A stretch of DNA of 64,000 nt from Microvelia longipes (Eukaryota > Arthropoda > Insecta > Hemiptera > Veliidae), in assembly GCA_018340805.1 (NCBI GenBank), contig JACMZG010001863.1:21036181-21100180 (forward strand). The letters are read 5' to 3'. The notes under the pieces were generated by a model. It was not told the DNA's origin. It did no database searches and was given only the letters and a program-made list of their open reading frames with translations. The first letter of the stretch is position 1, and every line of letters starts with the position of its first letter. The translations under genes and the position numbers were made by a program. This document shows, in pieces, positions 24,621-37,602 of this stretch.

Positions 24621-25172
24621 TTTGGTTATAAGAAAGAGAAAAACAAAAAATGCATTTAATGAAATTTTGATGTCTTTGCATAATAAAAAAGATACACTAA
24701 ACAAATAAAGTTATTTGATGAAAAACAGTATTATTTAAATGAAATAATCAAAGAAATAATGGATAGTCGAGAAGGTTATACGTTAAATACGATCGCCTCT
24801 TAAGGTACATACAACAACTACGTACACACAGCGTATTTAACAGGCGATCGTATTGCATACGTAGGCAATACGGTTAACTAACTTCATGGTTCTTACAGCG
24901 TATTTGATTAGTCGATCGAGTGAGATTATGTTATCACTGATCCCGCAAAAACATGGCGTATTTTATAGTGAAGGTTTACTTTTGGTTATAAGAAAGTTTA
25001 AAATAAGAAATATATTTAATTAAATTGTGATTTCTTTGCATAATAATAAAGTTACACTAAAAAAAATAATATTCCGAAAGTTATTTGATCAAAAACGTTA
25101 ATATAGAAGTGAAATAAAAGTTCGACGAGAAGGTTATCCGTTAAATACGATCGTCTCTAAAGGTACATACAG
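24621..25172. repeat. ~357-bp tandem duplication with CGATCG-containing ends
   Basis: 24621-24815 and 24981-25172 are diverged direct copies, offset 357-360 bp. Each starts TTTGGTTATAAGAAAG and ends with GAGAAGGTTAT(A/C)CGTTAAATACG and GATCG, followed by GGTACATAC. The first copy continues into an inverted partner, with TACGATCGCCT and AGGCGATCGTA about 55 bp apart. Confidence 0.65.
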
Positions 25173-28089
25173 CGTATCGGGGGATCCATTTAGATTCCAT
25201 CTCCCTAGTTCTAGCGTATGCGATCGGATCCCCTCCGTATGGTTCATACAGCTAATATTACCGTACTGAGAGATCGTAGATCCAAGAGATCGTATTCCAT
25301 ACGATTCGCGGATCTAGAAGTGTGTGTGAACGTACTAAACGTATCGGGGGAATGGACAGGATATCCCTTATCTCTGGACTGTATTCGCTCCACGTGGTTC
25401 TTAAAGCGTATTAACTAGCGTATTTAATGCGATCCGCGAATTTAGTATACTGTCTGTACGAAGGAACTCTGATTGCCTTATCTAATCGAGCCCAAAATCT
25501 TTTAACACTACGGTTAAAAGAACACAATACGGCACTTTTGAGTTTTTCACAAATTACATTCCTAGGCCGCCCATTCCAACCCGTTTTCTAAAAACATGCA
25601 AGTTCCTCATTATTATCAACAAACCCTTGCAGTTAAAATCGTATAATATAAATTAATCGGGTAATAGTCTATATATTTAATGAGCCAGAATTTCACCGTA
25701 GATTAAAATTAAATAGTTGATTCGTAAAAATTAATAAGTCTCAATAATATAATTAATATCTAATCAACATCATTAATTTATTATCAAATAGAAGACATTT
25801 AATGTCTTCTATGTTTAAAACTACAAACGGGTCGAATTCCAAAATATTTTTAGACCCATAGAAATTTAAAGGAATGCGCCTTTGAAATTATTTATGTAAA
25901 ACGTTTTTTATACATCCTTAATTTCTCGAACATTAAAAAACATTTACAAATAATAACATCAATAAATGTTATAATTTATTGAGATTAATAAATCTTTTTT
26001 ATAACGAATTATTATATTATTTTTATAAAACATAATTATTTTCATTTACATTTTAATTTTAATTACATAATTATTTTAATTTTTTTAATCACATTTTATT
26101 TAATTATATTAAATATAATTATATAATACAAAAAATAAATGTAATACAAAAAAGTATGTAATAAATTAAAATCAAATAATATTTTTAAATAACCATCTTT
26201 TATTTATAATCACGTAACGCAATATAATTTTAGTAGTCTTCATAAAATAAAATAAAAATATACAAATTAAGAGAAGAATTATTTATTTTTTATTGTAAAT
26301 ACAAAGAACTAACATTTATAAATATATAAATGTTAGGAACTAAATAAAATTACAAATATATAATAATTAATTTAAAATTATTTTTATTGCTAATTTAAAA
26401 TAAGATTGAATGCTAAAAGAAATAATGTAAAATAAAGAACTTGAAAAAATAGATAAGTGAACTGTACGTGAATAAGGCAATATTATAAAAAGCACAAATT
26501 TTAATAAATCAGCACCAACACTATTTAAATATATGAAGCAAATCAAATGTGTAATTAGTATTATGTAAAATACATTTCAATATAAATAAACATTTCATAT
26601 AAAAATATTATTGGCAAAAAGTATAGTAATTATTTTTTAACTCGGCACTCTGTACAGTTGGCATAACATAAAATGAAAAAAATATAGGTATGCACAAAAA
26701 GTACTTGAATGAATAATATTCAAATAAATATTTTGTTAAATTAAGTTGTTTTATGTATCATAGGCATACTAGAACATTGTTTAGTCATTTTAGGGACTTA
26801 AAAGAGTATTGCGCTAAGCATATCTAGTATGTCATGGTTTTTCTATGTTACATTTTTTGTTATTAAGTTTTGTTAAAAGTTTTAAAGCAAATCAATGAAA
26901 GATTTTCATTTGATAAGTATTATTAACAAATTTGTTTGATTGGATTAGTTTTAACGTAACTTAATAAACCGGCTATATAGCCGCTGCAAGCAATTATAAT
27001 GTTATGTTTTAAGTTGTTTATAATGTTATATTGTTGAAATTATGCAAATTTAGCTAAAGCAAAAGCTAGGTTTGTCTTTGTTTTGGATCTGTACATTTAA
27101 TGTGATATTATTAAAAATAAAAAAGTGTAAAAGTTGTTTCAAAGTATGATTATCAATATTTAGGAATGTATCAATGTTTATAAATATCATACTTTGGCCA
27201 ATAGTTCTAAACTCATCATGCGTATCTATGATATATACCATACATCGTATAAGATATTTACAAAAAACCACTTGCATGGTAAAAAAAACTCCCCGCCAAG
27301 TCTCAGGTCCAAAAAGATATGCAATTAACTTTTCTGTTCCGCCAAGTCATGTCGGTTCTGGTCGAAGACGGTCTTTTACATTCCAAAGTGAACTTATTAA
27401 GTTGGCATTATTAAATGACCTCATTTAAATTAAGAGGCAATCATCAGCTACTTCTCCTTGGCAGTGTGCCAGCAGAGTAAAACATGAAGCTATTTAACTT
27501 TAGAGGTATAGTGTTTGTTGATTAAGAACTGAGATTTTATACTTATTTATTTATGGATATAAATGAGGAGCCTAGATCTATAAGACATAGTATAAATATT
27601 AATTGAAAATTCTTGCAAGCTAAAAAAATATATTGTAAAGTATCTTTAAAAATCTAGCTATGTAAAAAAATATATTGTAATGTTTTTTATCAGAACACTC
27701 CCACCGATTTTTTTAATAGCACAGATCAATGAAAATTTTAGGGACTGCTTTTATAAAAAGTGACTATATGGGAGAACTTTTCGTAAAAACTTTTATTAAT
27801 TATATTTTTCTCAATAATGTTTAATTTCATTAATAACTACTATAAGTAATTAAATCAACAAACATCAAATGTTGATAGTTTTATTATTATAAGAATGTCA
27901 GCTGCAAGTTGCATAAGCCAACCAGTGTTGCTTCGCTATTTTGAACCGCTTTTATTATTTTTTTTTGTAAATTGTGAAATAAAAATGTATTGTTAATAAA
28001 TTAATATTTTACGGAAAAAATACATCCTATAAATGCTATAAAATATACGTATAAGTTAATATTATTAGTGTTTTATTATTACCTTTCCT
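25173..28089. other. Intergenic; CpG-richer block then very AT-rich DNA
   Basis: 25173-25440 continues the unusual block with repeated GATC, GCGTAT and CGGGGGA(T/A) motifs. It contains a ~24-bp inverted pair built on CGGGGGATCC and GGATCCCC. 25760-26700 is extremely AT-rich; it includes the palindrome AGAAGACATTTAATGTCTTCT near 25791 and AACATTTATA/TATAAATGTT near 26312. No gene was recognised. The 27050-27430 open frames overlap on both strands and lack a known domain. Confidence 0.45.
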
Positions 28090-28290
28090 GATTTATACCG
28101 TGGATATACAGGAAATTACTTTTGTTGCAACACGGCAAATATATCTACGGTTTTGTTGGGTTATAAAAGTTAAACAGCAAGGAACGAAGTCAGTGCCTGA
28201 ATGGGTGACAGCTGGGAATATATTTACTATGCGAGGACGAGCGAAGCGAGTCCGACGAAGCGATGCAGTACATTGCTAATTCATACATCA
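28090..28290 (-). repeat. Repeat with GGACTCGCTTCGCTCGTCC near-palindrome, copy on minus strand
   Basis: On the minus strand this carries the 19-mer (28252-28234). It is followed by the CAGGCACTGAC..TTTAACTTTTATAA..CCAACAAAA tail seen at 12.65 and 31.25 kb. It is the inverted counterpart of the copy at 31140-31325. Confidence 0.6.
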
Positions 28291-29305
28291 CTATTTCCCA
28301 TTAGTGACCAAGAAAACCTTCTTACAAATTTGGTTAAGTATTCAAAGATTAAGTTGAGACATTTAGATAAATTGGCCACTAGTCCTCAACTCGAGGCTAA
28401 TAATAAATAAAAGAAAGCTGTTAAAAAAATAAATCTAATTTCTGAAGGTGAGCTAAGATGGTTAAGAGGCCAAGTAGATGGCTATTGTCAATTTAAAACA
28501 CAATAATCGTCAAAAGGTACGACTAAATGGTTCAGATCTGTAAATTTAATTTTGACAGAAAAGTGTAAAGTCAGAAAGTTTAGTCATACAAAAAACAAGA
28601 CTTCATAATATTTCACAAAAGGGCTTTTGGTTTTCCTCAAGCAAAACCATTTTATTCTCTAATTTAATTACGGAAAAACACACAACAGAAAAAAGCACAA
28701 AAAACATCCGGTTAAAAATCCTTAGATAATCTGAAATGGAGCTGTATTTTTCTCAAAATGGCAATTTTAAGGAAAAAGCAAACCAATTACTTGCCTTAAT
28801 GTTGGCAAGACTGGAAAACAAAATAGCTTCGAAGCAAGTGGTATAAGGATTATTGTTTTAAGTAATTTACTTTTAAAAAATTTTATGCCTGGACGAAAGG
28901 ACTCAAAGCCCTGAAAGAATAATTCTTTTGCTTTTTGGTAAAAAAATCTTTGTTTTTTTTCCCTTCCAACCATCTAACCAGCATCTTGAGTTTCGTTCAT
29001 TAATTTTTTTCAATTACATCCTTTTGTGAATAGGAGAAGTACAAGAAGCACCGAAAATATATAAGGTTTATTTTTACACTTCTTTTTTTTTAAAAAAAAA
29101 ACAACGTTTCTTTTAAAAAAAAACAAGTGTCATGTTAATGTTAAAAAATTCACTAAAATGCAGTTTCTTTTGTCAAAAGAAAATATTTTCTTTTACTAAT
29201 TGGCAATAGATAGAGAATCTTGCAGAATGTTCTCTACATTTTTTTAGTGAATTTTCGAAGAGGTTGGGTTCATGGAAGGGGAGAGTGGGAAGAAGTGGAT
29301 TTTAT

Positions 29306-29375
<70 letters not shown>

Positions 29376-30929
29376 GTATGTATGTATGTATATAAAACAA
29401 ATAAAAACAAAGTATGGAAGAATCAGTTACTGTCTATATTATATTACCGCAAATTGTTTAATGACTTCTTTGATTTAAAAATTAAATGTAATTTATAAAA
29501 CAGTATTAAAAAATAGTTTCATAATAGCATTGTAATAGTACGGTGAAGTTAGTTTAGATAGGTGACTGAGGTGTATAAAAGACATCCTTATAAAAAATAC
29601 TGGCAATAACTGTTATGTGTCTTATATAATTTGTGTATTTAGGCATTTTTACTAACTTTGTTTTGCTTATTTCATTCTAAACTGTAAAGCACAAGTTCTC
29701 TGCCTTTTTGGAGTCAACCAGAAACATTGTATGTTTATTGTAGGATTATAGTAAGAGAGGGGACGTGTAGGAGGGGGAAGGGTAGTTTTATGCAGACCAA
29801 GCTTCAGGTGATAGAGGGGAAGATTATTTTTAAAAAAGCACATTCACACACAAAAATAAAGCTGTTTCTGTCTCTGGTAATATTTGGGTCGATAAGTTAA
29901 TGTTTCGGAAAAATTTAGGAGGAAGAGGGAGAGAGAAAGGATCCACTGTTCCGGCTTATTTTCCATGAGGTGTCCCCAGTGGACAACGACTAAAAAGTCA
30001 TGAGAATTTGAACAAAAAGTATATTCACTAACATTATAACAGGTCTAATATTGTGTTCGTGCATGTGAGGGAACATGTTTTGTATATCATGTATTAATAG
30101 CTTGATTAATTTACTAAATAATTATAGCTGATATTTCTTATAGAGCATAATTTGCGAAATTATTCGTAAGAGTAAATATCAAGGAACAATGCATTTAATC
30201 ATCCGTTGCATAAAACAGTTAAAATTTTCCATCGCGAATCCCGACAAATTTTTAACCCTAGTAGAAGCAAATTTTTCCAGCTATCCGAAAAGAATTATAT
30301 CCATTTAAAGGAAGGTCAGAAAAAGGAAAGAAGTCGTTATTCATCAATTTACTCATAGTACATTAGCGCGGACAATGTGGCATTACTGGATGGGGTCCAA
30401 ACTCACCTTTTGGGTCCGTTTCAACCTTTTCATACCTTTTTATTTGATAAGCTCTTTTTTCTCTAACTTTGGCTTAAGGCTTATCGTATTTAACCTTTAT
30501 CTTTTTGAGGTATTATGACGATTTTCTGGCTTCAACTTTTTGGCATTACCTTTTTAAAAGAATAATTTTCTATTCATTTCTTTTTTCAGTCCCTTTTGTA
30601 TCTATTTATTCACTAAATTTCACTTACTGCTATTTATACCACAACTTTTTCAAATAGATAAATAAATATCAGTGTTTGGCTTATTCAAGTAAAATATTTT
30701 TTATCTGAACCCAGAAAAGAAAAACCCTCCTCTATACATTAAATTAAATTTATCGTAATATAAATTGTATTTATATTCTAAAAATATATCTTGCCCATAA
30801 AATATTTACAATTTAAGAACGAAGAAGCAGAATCTGAGTAATAACATAACAGAAAGATAGGTATTTGTTACCTTCTTTTTCCATATGGAATTATGTCCGC
30901 ACATACTCAGTATGAGACATATAATAATA
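28291..30929. other. Intergenic, no gene seen
   Basis: AT-rich with an (AT)n/(GTAT)n tract at about 29310-29392. It is preceded by the short AATTTTCGAAGAGGTTGGGTTCATGG repeat also seen before the 50.4-kb tract. Purine-rich G-runs occur at 29750-29830 and 29910-29945. No exon recognised. Confidence 0.45.
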
Positions 30930-31139
30930 TGAAAAAAATCTGGCGCTAAGCGAATATTCATTGAAATGCGGGCTTCCGTGTTTAACAATCTATTTCTTGC
31001 TTAAGTTTCCGGTTTATAGCTTATAACTTGAACAGTAGCATCAAAACTTGTCACAATTTTTTTGGATATTTTAAAATAAATACACATTTGCAATCCACAG
31101 GTTATACGAAACAATAGTCCTCATTGGAAAATTGACACA
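30930..31139 (+). repeat. Degenerate foldback arm of the composite repeat family
   Basis: A diverged copy of the arm seen at 56020-56280 and 16270-16660. It shares GGCGC, GCGAAT, ATGCGGGCTTCCGTG, TTTCTTGCTTAAG and CAGGTTATACGAAACAATAGTCCTC in the same order. It is followed directly by the palindrome-bearing repeat. Confidence 0.55.
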
Positions 31140-31325
31140 GTATTATTCGCGCTTATCTAATGTCGATGAATTTATTCAGCAACACGTCTTCGGACTCGCT
31201 TCGCTCGTCCTCGATAGTAACAAAAACCACTTCATTCCAAGTGGTCATTCATCCAGGCACTGACTGCTTAACTTTTATAATCCACCAAAAATCAAGGATA
31301 CACTTGTTGTATTAAAACTTAGAAC
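31140..31325 (+). repeat. Repeat with exact GGACTCGCTTCGCTCGTCC, copy 3
   Basis: Carries the 19-mer at 31192-31210 and the tail AGGCACTGACTGCTTAACTTTTATAATCC. Related GCGAGCGAAACGAG, GCAAGCAAAGCGAG and GCGAGTGAAGGGAG variants continue at 31816-31966, spaced roughly 60-75 bp apart. Confidence 0.6.
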
Positions 31326-31499
31326 GCTTATTTATTACGTCAAGGGATACACTTTTATCTAATTTAAACTCAATTGGATTATTTTCCGATTTTTCACATT
31401 TTTTTAAAAACGTATACAAATCAATCGATAAATTGTACAATGATAAAAATTACAAAATTATTGTATTACGTTGTAATTACATTGTAAATTACAATGTAT

Positions 31500-31730
31500 A
31501 AAAATTGTACTAATAATGATAAAGAGATGAAACTAAGCACATATGTTAATCATATACATGGCTACGTGCGTGTTAAATTTTAGTCGGATTGCATAATTTT
31601 TCCGTGTTTTATAATTTTTCGCAGTTTTTGCTGTGTCATTATTGCGGGTTAATGACGTCATAAAAAAAATACATATTTTCCGAATAGTACAACTACAGCC
31701 ATAGACTAATTGTTGTACAAGTGATATCAG

Positions 31731-31766
<36 letters not shown>

Positions 31767-31790
31767 TCACACATACAGACAGACAACTTT
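31500..31790 (+). repeat. Dispersed repeat with GGGTTAATGACGTCAT core and (AC)n
   Basis: Contains TCATTATTGCGGGTTAATG and ACGTCATAAAAAAAATA, then (AC)15 at 31733-31762, then ACATACAGACAGACAACTTTG. The same order of blocks is found at 54000-54410 and, inverted, at 51765-52140. It is a dispersed family of unknown type, with several copies inside the IFT140-like introns. Confidence 0.6.
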
Positions 31791-33243
31791 GCGAAAACCA
31801 CTCAGGAGGCCAATCTGGCGAGCGAAACGAGCCTTTTATACTAAATGTAATATTTTGAAGATACCTAATGTAGCAAGCAAAGCGAGTCCTTTTTTTGAAT
31901 TTATACTTAAGAATAGTAGCGTGCGAATGTTTTCCTATGTACTCTATCTAGCGAGTGAAGGGAGTCTATCAATAAATACTTTAGTTTGATGTATTCTTCT
32001 AACGGGAGTTCTTGATGCAACGAATTACTAGTATTTAATTCATATAGGATTTTCTTAGGAATGAGCCCTATAAAAACATTTAAGTACAGTTATTTTAATG
32101 ACATCCCTATTCTTAGTTAAATTAAAATTTAATTAAATTGTGTTAAAAATAAAAGTAAAATGATAGCGTAACCATAAATTAAATGAAACTAATAAACATC
32201 GTCAAGAAGTCACGTGATCATTACACATCGCGTCATGTAGAGATATGTTAGGCGGTAAATAACAAGAAAATTCTAAGTAAAAAGTGTAAGATAAAACCGT
32301 CAAGTGACAATTGAACATTTTAAACTTGTTAACTAAAGAGTTTAATTGTAACATAATTAGGAGCAAGAAGATAAGGAGCAGAATAAGAAGTAAAGTAAGA
32401 AGCCAGGGTCTCGGATGAAGCATAATAATGGCTTTACTCAACACCTTTTCTCTAATTTAACCCCTATTTTAAAATGAAGCAAGTTAGGATCAAATTGGAG
32501 CTTTTTACCGAGTTACCATTTATTTACTATAATTATTATCTTTAAAAGGAAGCAAACGTGTTTTGTTGAAAATTACTTCAGAAAATTATTAAGTTTTTTT
32601 AAATTATTTATTACTTTTATAAGCATAGCTTAATTGTATTCATTGCTATTATTGTGATTCGCTAATTTAGTCTGCAACATTTTTAGAAGTGAGATGAATT
32701 AGAAACAAGATTACAGTCGTATGGAACTTCAATTTCAAATATACATTTATTTTTATTAATTCGCTAAAGTGTGATTTGTTCTAAGGTAACAAGCAACCCC
32801 ACAGTAAAATGGTATTGTCATTTTTGTGCCATCCTTCTACTTATTGAAGAAGTAGTAAGGATGGCAAGTATTCAACATATTTGCCAGAATCGTTCAAGAT
32901 GATACTCTTAACAAGTTAATAAAATAATGCCTCAGCTCTACTGCTTCCACATTTCTTTCTTCTATCCTCCTTACTACTACTGTGACTTTCTTTAATAAGT
33001 GCTTACTTCTTCAACAACTATATCCAATAAGTTCTTACTTCTACAGCGGCTATTTCTAATAAGTGCTTACTTCTACTCTGATTATCTTTGATAAGAGCGT
33101 TCATTATTCACAAATCACACTTTTAGTTATTATCTCCTTTTTAAAATGGTTAGTCTTAAGGCGATGTGTGCTCTGGACAATGTGTGAGGGTATCTTTGTC
33201 TAGCTTACTACCTACTATATGATAACCTCTGTATATCTCTCGT
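31791..33243. other. Intergenic; small repeats only
   Basis: No gene seen. Includes a hairpin at about 32830-32867 (GCCATCCTTCTACTT and near complement). It also includes the 32-bp tandem array listed separately. Confidence 0.5.
32985..33108. repeat. 32-bp tandem repeat, ~3.5 units
   Basis: Units starting ATAAGTGCTTACTTCT recur at about 32995, 33027, 33059 and, degraded, 33091. The second half of each unit is variable. Non-coding minisatellite. Confidence 0.75.
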
Positions 33244-33400
33244 CAGGCCCGATTGATCCCCCCCCCCCCAGAAAAAAAATGTCGCCCTCTCGGACGAAGT
33301 AGTTTTTAGTAGAAGTCCCATAAAGGTGTGTGAAACATAGACCAATTCTAAAATTGTTTTTGTAGGGGAGGCCTACAAGTTTTGTCTAGCTACGGGCCTG
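33244..33400. mobile_element. hAT-like MITE
   Basis: 157 bp bounded by the inverted ends CAGGCCCG and CGGGCCTG. The flanking octamers TCTCTCGT and TTTCTTGC agree at five of eight positions, with only transitions between them, suggesting an eroded 8-bp target duplication. Terminal CAG...CTG with 8-bp duplication is typical of hAT elements. A C-run lies near the left end. No transposase. Confidence 0.5.
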
Positions 33401-33408
33401 TTTCTTGC

Positions 33409-36400
33409 AAAGTCTTCGCTACTTATTTGATCTGCTCGAAAGTTCAAGCATTATAATGGTATTGATTCAAGGCATTCCCAAATTTAATACAATGTAGTTA
33501 ATACAATGTTTAATACAACCCTAGTTTACCGAAGACCGAAAAATGTACCATGATACGGATAATCAGTGTTTCCTGAATAATACGTGTACCAAATTTGAAA
33601 CAAATCGGATACAAATTGCAAGAATATTTGGTATAGTTTGCACTTATTTTCGGTTATAAATTTGTAACTGTGTGGTCAAAATGTCAATAATTGTACTAAT
33701 TATAAAATTTACTAATTAAGTTGTGAAAAATGAATAAACACATCAATAGAGGTTTACCAGCTCTTCTGAGATCCATTTACATCGTTTAACTAAATAGTTG
33801 AACTGTGCTTTATTCATAGTTTTCAGATATTAGTATAACTTTCCTCATTAAGTTAAACTAAATTTGGATTTAATGAAATATTAACTAGCAAATATTTTCG
33901 AATGTTTGTAAACACATTTTTTTTTAACTTGCATATTTTTTTTATTTTTTATTTTGGGTTTTTAATTTTTCTAAAAGCTTGTCACACTCGAGGGAGCAAG
34001 TGTTTTTCTTTTCATTGCTAATTACCAAATTGCGCCTCCCATGAAACATCCCTTTATCAACGCTCTTAAGAATATATTATATAATAGCATTTTTTACCGT
34101 ACTATCGGTAATTAATCACTTCTTTAAGATACTATTTGAAATGTTTACTATAAATTGACAATGGTTATTGAATTAAATTATTAATTTAAAAGGCTTTTAT
34201 TACATTAATTAACACAAATATTGAAATGATTAAGATACAAAATATTCCTAAAACTTTTCTAAGAAAATAGGCAGTTTTCTTATTTTTTTCAAAAATAAAT
34301 CGCAGTATACCCGTGAATTTATGGGAATGTTTTGAATATGCCTTCTAAGAAAAAAGAAAGAAAGAATTTATTTACAAATATTCTTGCAACAAAAATACAT
34401 AGTTTGTATTAATAATGCTATAAAATAGAAATTCCAAAAAACCCAGGGCATCAAAGGCCGTCAAAAAATTAGGGTGAAAAGAATGAACAAGTTCCTCTTT
34501 TTCAATTTAATGTTTTCCATCTATTAATACATGTGTCTTTTAAGTGAATTAATATAAACAATTTATCATATTATATGTCTATGTTCGTTGATAAAATTTA
34601 AAAAAATACATACAGCCTAATAAAAATAATAAAACATAAAACTTAGGTTTGTTTATGCGTTTTGAATTTTCTAGAATATTCCGGGTTCAGGATAAAGCGT
34701 CCCAAACTTCTTGGAACGTTAGTTATTATTTCTCAAAATAATAAACTGCCTATAAAAATATCAATTAAATTGAAAAGTGAATAATGAAAAGTAGTTGTCT
34801 AATTTTTATACTTTATGTTTTTTTCTAATTCAATTCAAGGATTTTACAATTAATACTTAAAATTCCAACAAGATAGACAGAGTGATCGCGGTTGAGTCGT
34901 CATAACATTATGTTAACAGTACCATAACATAATGGTTATGGTCCATTATGTCTCTGCGCTGCGTATCTGATTCAAAATATGATGTATTTTTGAACATTCT
35001 TTTATTTCTTATAGTTTTTTAAAAAAAACGTAATGGAAGAGGAGAGTTGTGCTAATGATGCATTATGCAAGAACTACGATTTTCACGTGAAGAACTCTGT
35101 ACCAAAAGCAAAAGACCTTCAAGATGTGGCGAACATCTTGAAGGTCTTTTTCTTTTGCTGACTGAAACAGCTAAGCCTTGCCGGCTTAGCTGTTTCAGTC
35201 TTAACACGTAAAAAAACTTTTATAATTGGCCTCAGATAAAACAAATTACTTATAATTCTCCAAATAGCCAATTACTCAGAGTTATATAGAGTCAAGAGTT
35301 TAGAATGCAATTCAAACTTCTCCTTGTTACAATGTTGATAATGTTTCGCTATTGTCTTTAACTTTATGTTTCATATCTAGGTGGGCAGCTCAGGATTTAA
35401 CTCAAACATACTAGGAATCAGGAAATTAGTTTCAGTCTCTAGATTGTATCGCGTTGAACAAAATATCAGAAATCGATTTTAAAATATTAAGTAAACTGTT
35501 CGATTGAGTGGACTAAGTTACATTTAAGTTATACGCTATAAATGATGATGTAGATTTTCTTCCTAATTTTGTTTAGTTAATTTATGTTTTAGACTTAAAA
35601 GTTTAAATATAATTGTGAGGCAAAACAAAGATTTAATAAATTACACTAAATTATAATTTGAATCTTTTATAGTCAAAATTAAGGTATTTTTCTGAAAACG
35701 ACATAATTCTGTACTATAGGGAATATTCAATATTCAAATAACATTCATTACATTTGATTCGTTAACAGTTACACTCTCTATACCAAAGTCCTATTCAGGT
35801 TCAAATAAGATTATGAAGTAAGAGAAACTTGCTTGATTGATGGATTAGTTAAATAATGTCAATAACTGGAAACCAATAACTTAAGCAAGTTAAATTAAAC
35901 AAAGTAAATAACCGGATTATTTGGTAAATCTCACTGCATGATGTGTTTGTCACATTATTATCTCAACTTAATTATTACCAAATCAATAATCTATTAACTC
36001 GTCTAAGACTAGCTTGTCTTGACAGAGAGATTATTGCGATTAAGCAAGATAAATTAGATAGAACCGCGGATAAGGTAAATAGCTATAAAGAAGGAACTTA
36101 AATACTTGGAGCCATTTAGTATTCAACGGGTTCGAACCACTTGCCTACCGCTACTGGCAGATAAGCATTTAAACTGTTACATACCAAAAGTAACAGGAGT
36201 ACATAGCGTTTTTTCTACTCTCTGAAGCCCAGTCAGCCACGAACTTTAATTTCACCCTTTTATGGTGTAGGCATGAAAGGTTATCTGGGTCATCTGGGTA
36301 CATTTTATCCGGAATCAGACACAGCCACCTCGCGTGTCAGACGCTACTAATCGCTGGATTATGCCTGATTTTACCCTCATGTATTATTCGTTGTTGCTTA

Positions 36401-37602
36401 TAAAGTAATGACATATTAATAAAATTCTAATAAAGTCTGACGTTCCAAAATTAACGTGAAATAAAATTAATCTATTTAAATTAAATCTTTAAACAAATCT
36501 ATCTAAATTGCAGTCTCTTAATTATAAGCCAAAATCAAATAATGAAATTGCTTTATTTTAGGTTAACTCCGTAACGAATTAGGAAAGTAAAAATGCCTCC
36601 TTCTAAATCTTATATATTTTTATTTATCCTCGTATACTATCAACATATTTTTAGGCCATCATTTCCAAAAATCTAAAAACTTATGTATGATGTTACTGAT
36701 ATAAAACATTATGAGTTTGATATATATTACTTTTCAATAAGATATAAATAATTTGTAATTTTTTTTAGTCGTTCAATAATGAAAAAATATAACCCCGTAA
36801 TGTATATTTCACGTAATGAATACGCAGTATAATACTATAATAATGTTAATTTATTGATATGCGTTAAAAATATTACTTTTAAGACGATTTTAATAAAAGT
36901 CTTTCTTCTTCTTTTAAGAAGCACCCCTTTAAACTGCAGCTTATAATGCTCTTAAAAAAAGAAAGGTTAATTTTGTCAAAAAGATCCCTTTCAATAAAAT
37001 TTCAAACAAAATGAATTGTAACAAGACATGGAAGAGACATTGTCTGACATATTAAAAACTTAACAAAAGACAAAGTTTAAGAGTTTACAAAGGAGTTTTT
37101 AATTAATAGCTTGGAAAGTCAAGTAATAAGAGCTTCTAAAGAAAACTTTATAAGAATGGATTAAATTGACATACATTAGTAATATGGTGTACTAAAAGCT
37201 TGCACTAAAACGCAAGCTTACAGGCCTTACTTTACAGCTTACTTTGGTCTTAGATTCTTACAGGCCCGTATTGAGTTTAATTATGTACAAATCACCTCAA
37301 GGTTGACATTAGTATAGAGTAGAGTGCCTGTATAATCATGATCGTGATTATACAGGCACTCTAGTATAGAGTACTGCTAATCTGCTGGCTAAGCATTTTC
37401 AAAAAAGGCCACCTAGGATTATTGATAAAAAATTGTCATTAAGATAGATTAAGTATGCTTGTGAGTCAGCAATCCTTTAAAGAAGGACAGCTCCCTTTAT
37501 AATTATATAACCTTATTTTGATTAAACCTATAGAGATATCTTACTATAGGGGGAATAGACTATTTCAATGGTATGGCTTGTTCCTGCTTTAAATTGATTT
37601 AA
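33409..37602. other. Intergenic; short-loop hairpins
   Basis: No gene seen. Notable structures are an imperfect inverted repeat near 34905-34955, two adjacent hairpins at 35103-35200 and a palindrome with flanking direct repeats at 37311-37372. A GGGTTCGAACC B-box-like match near 36128 has too short a context to call a tRNA. Confidence 0.5.

Noticed and set aside
27050..27428. Overlapping frames on both strands, considered as a Tc1-like transposase piece
   Set aside because: No catalytic DDE pattern, helix-turn-helix or terminal inverted repeats could be found.
36120..36200. tRNA-like segment with GGGTTCGAACC
   Set aside because: No anticodon arm or acceptor pairing of the right length.
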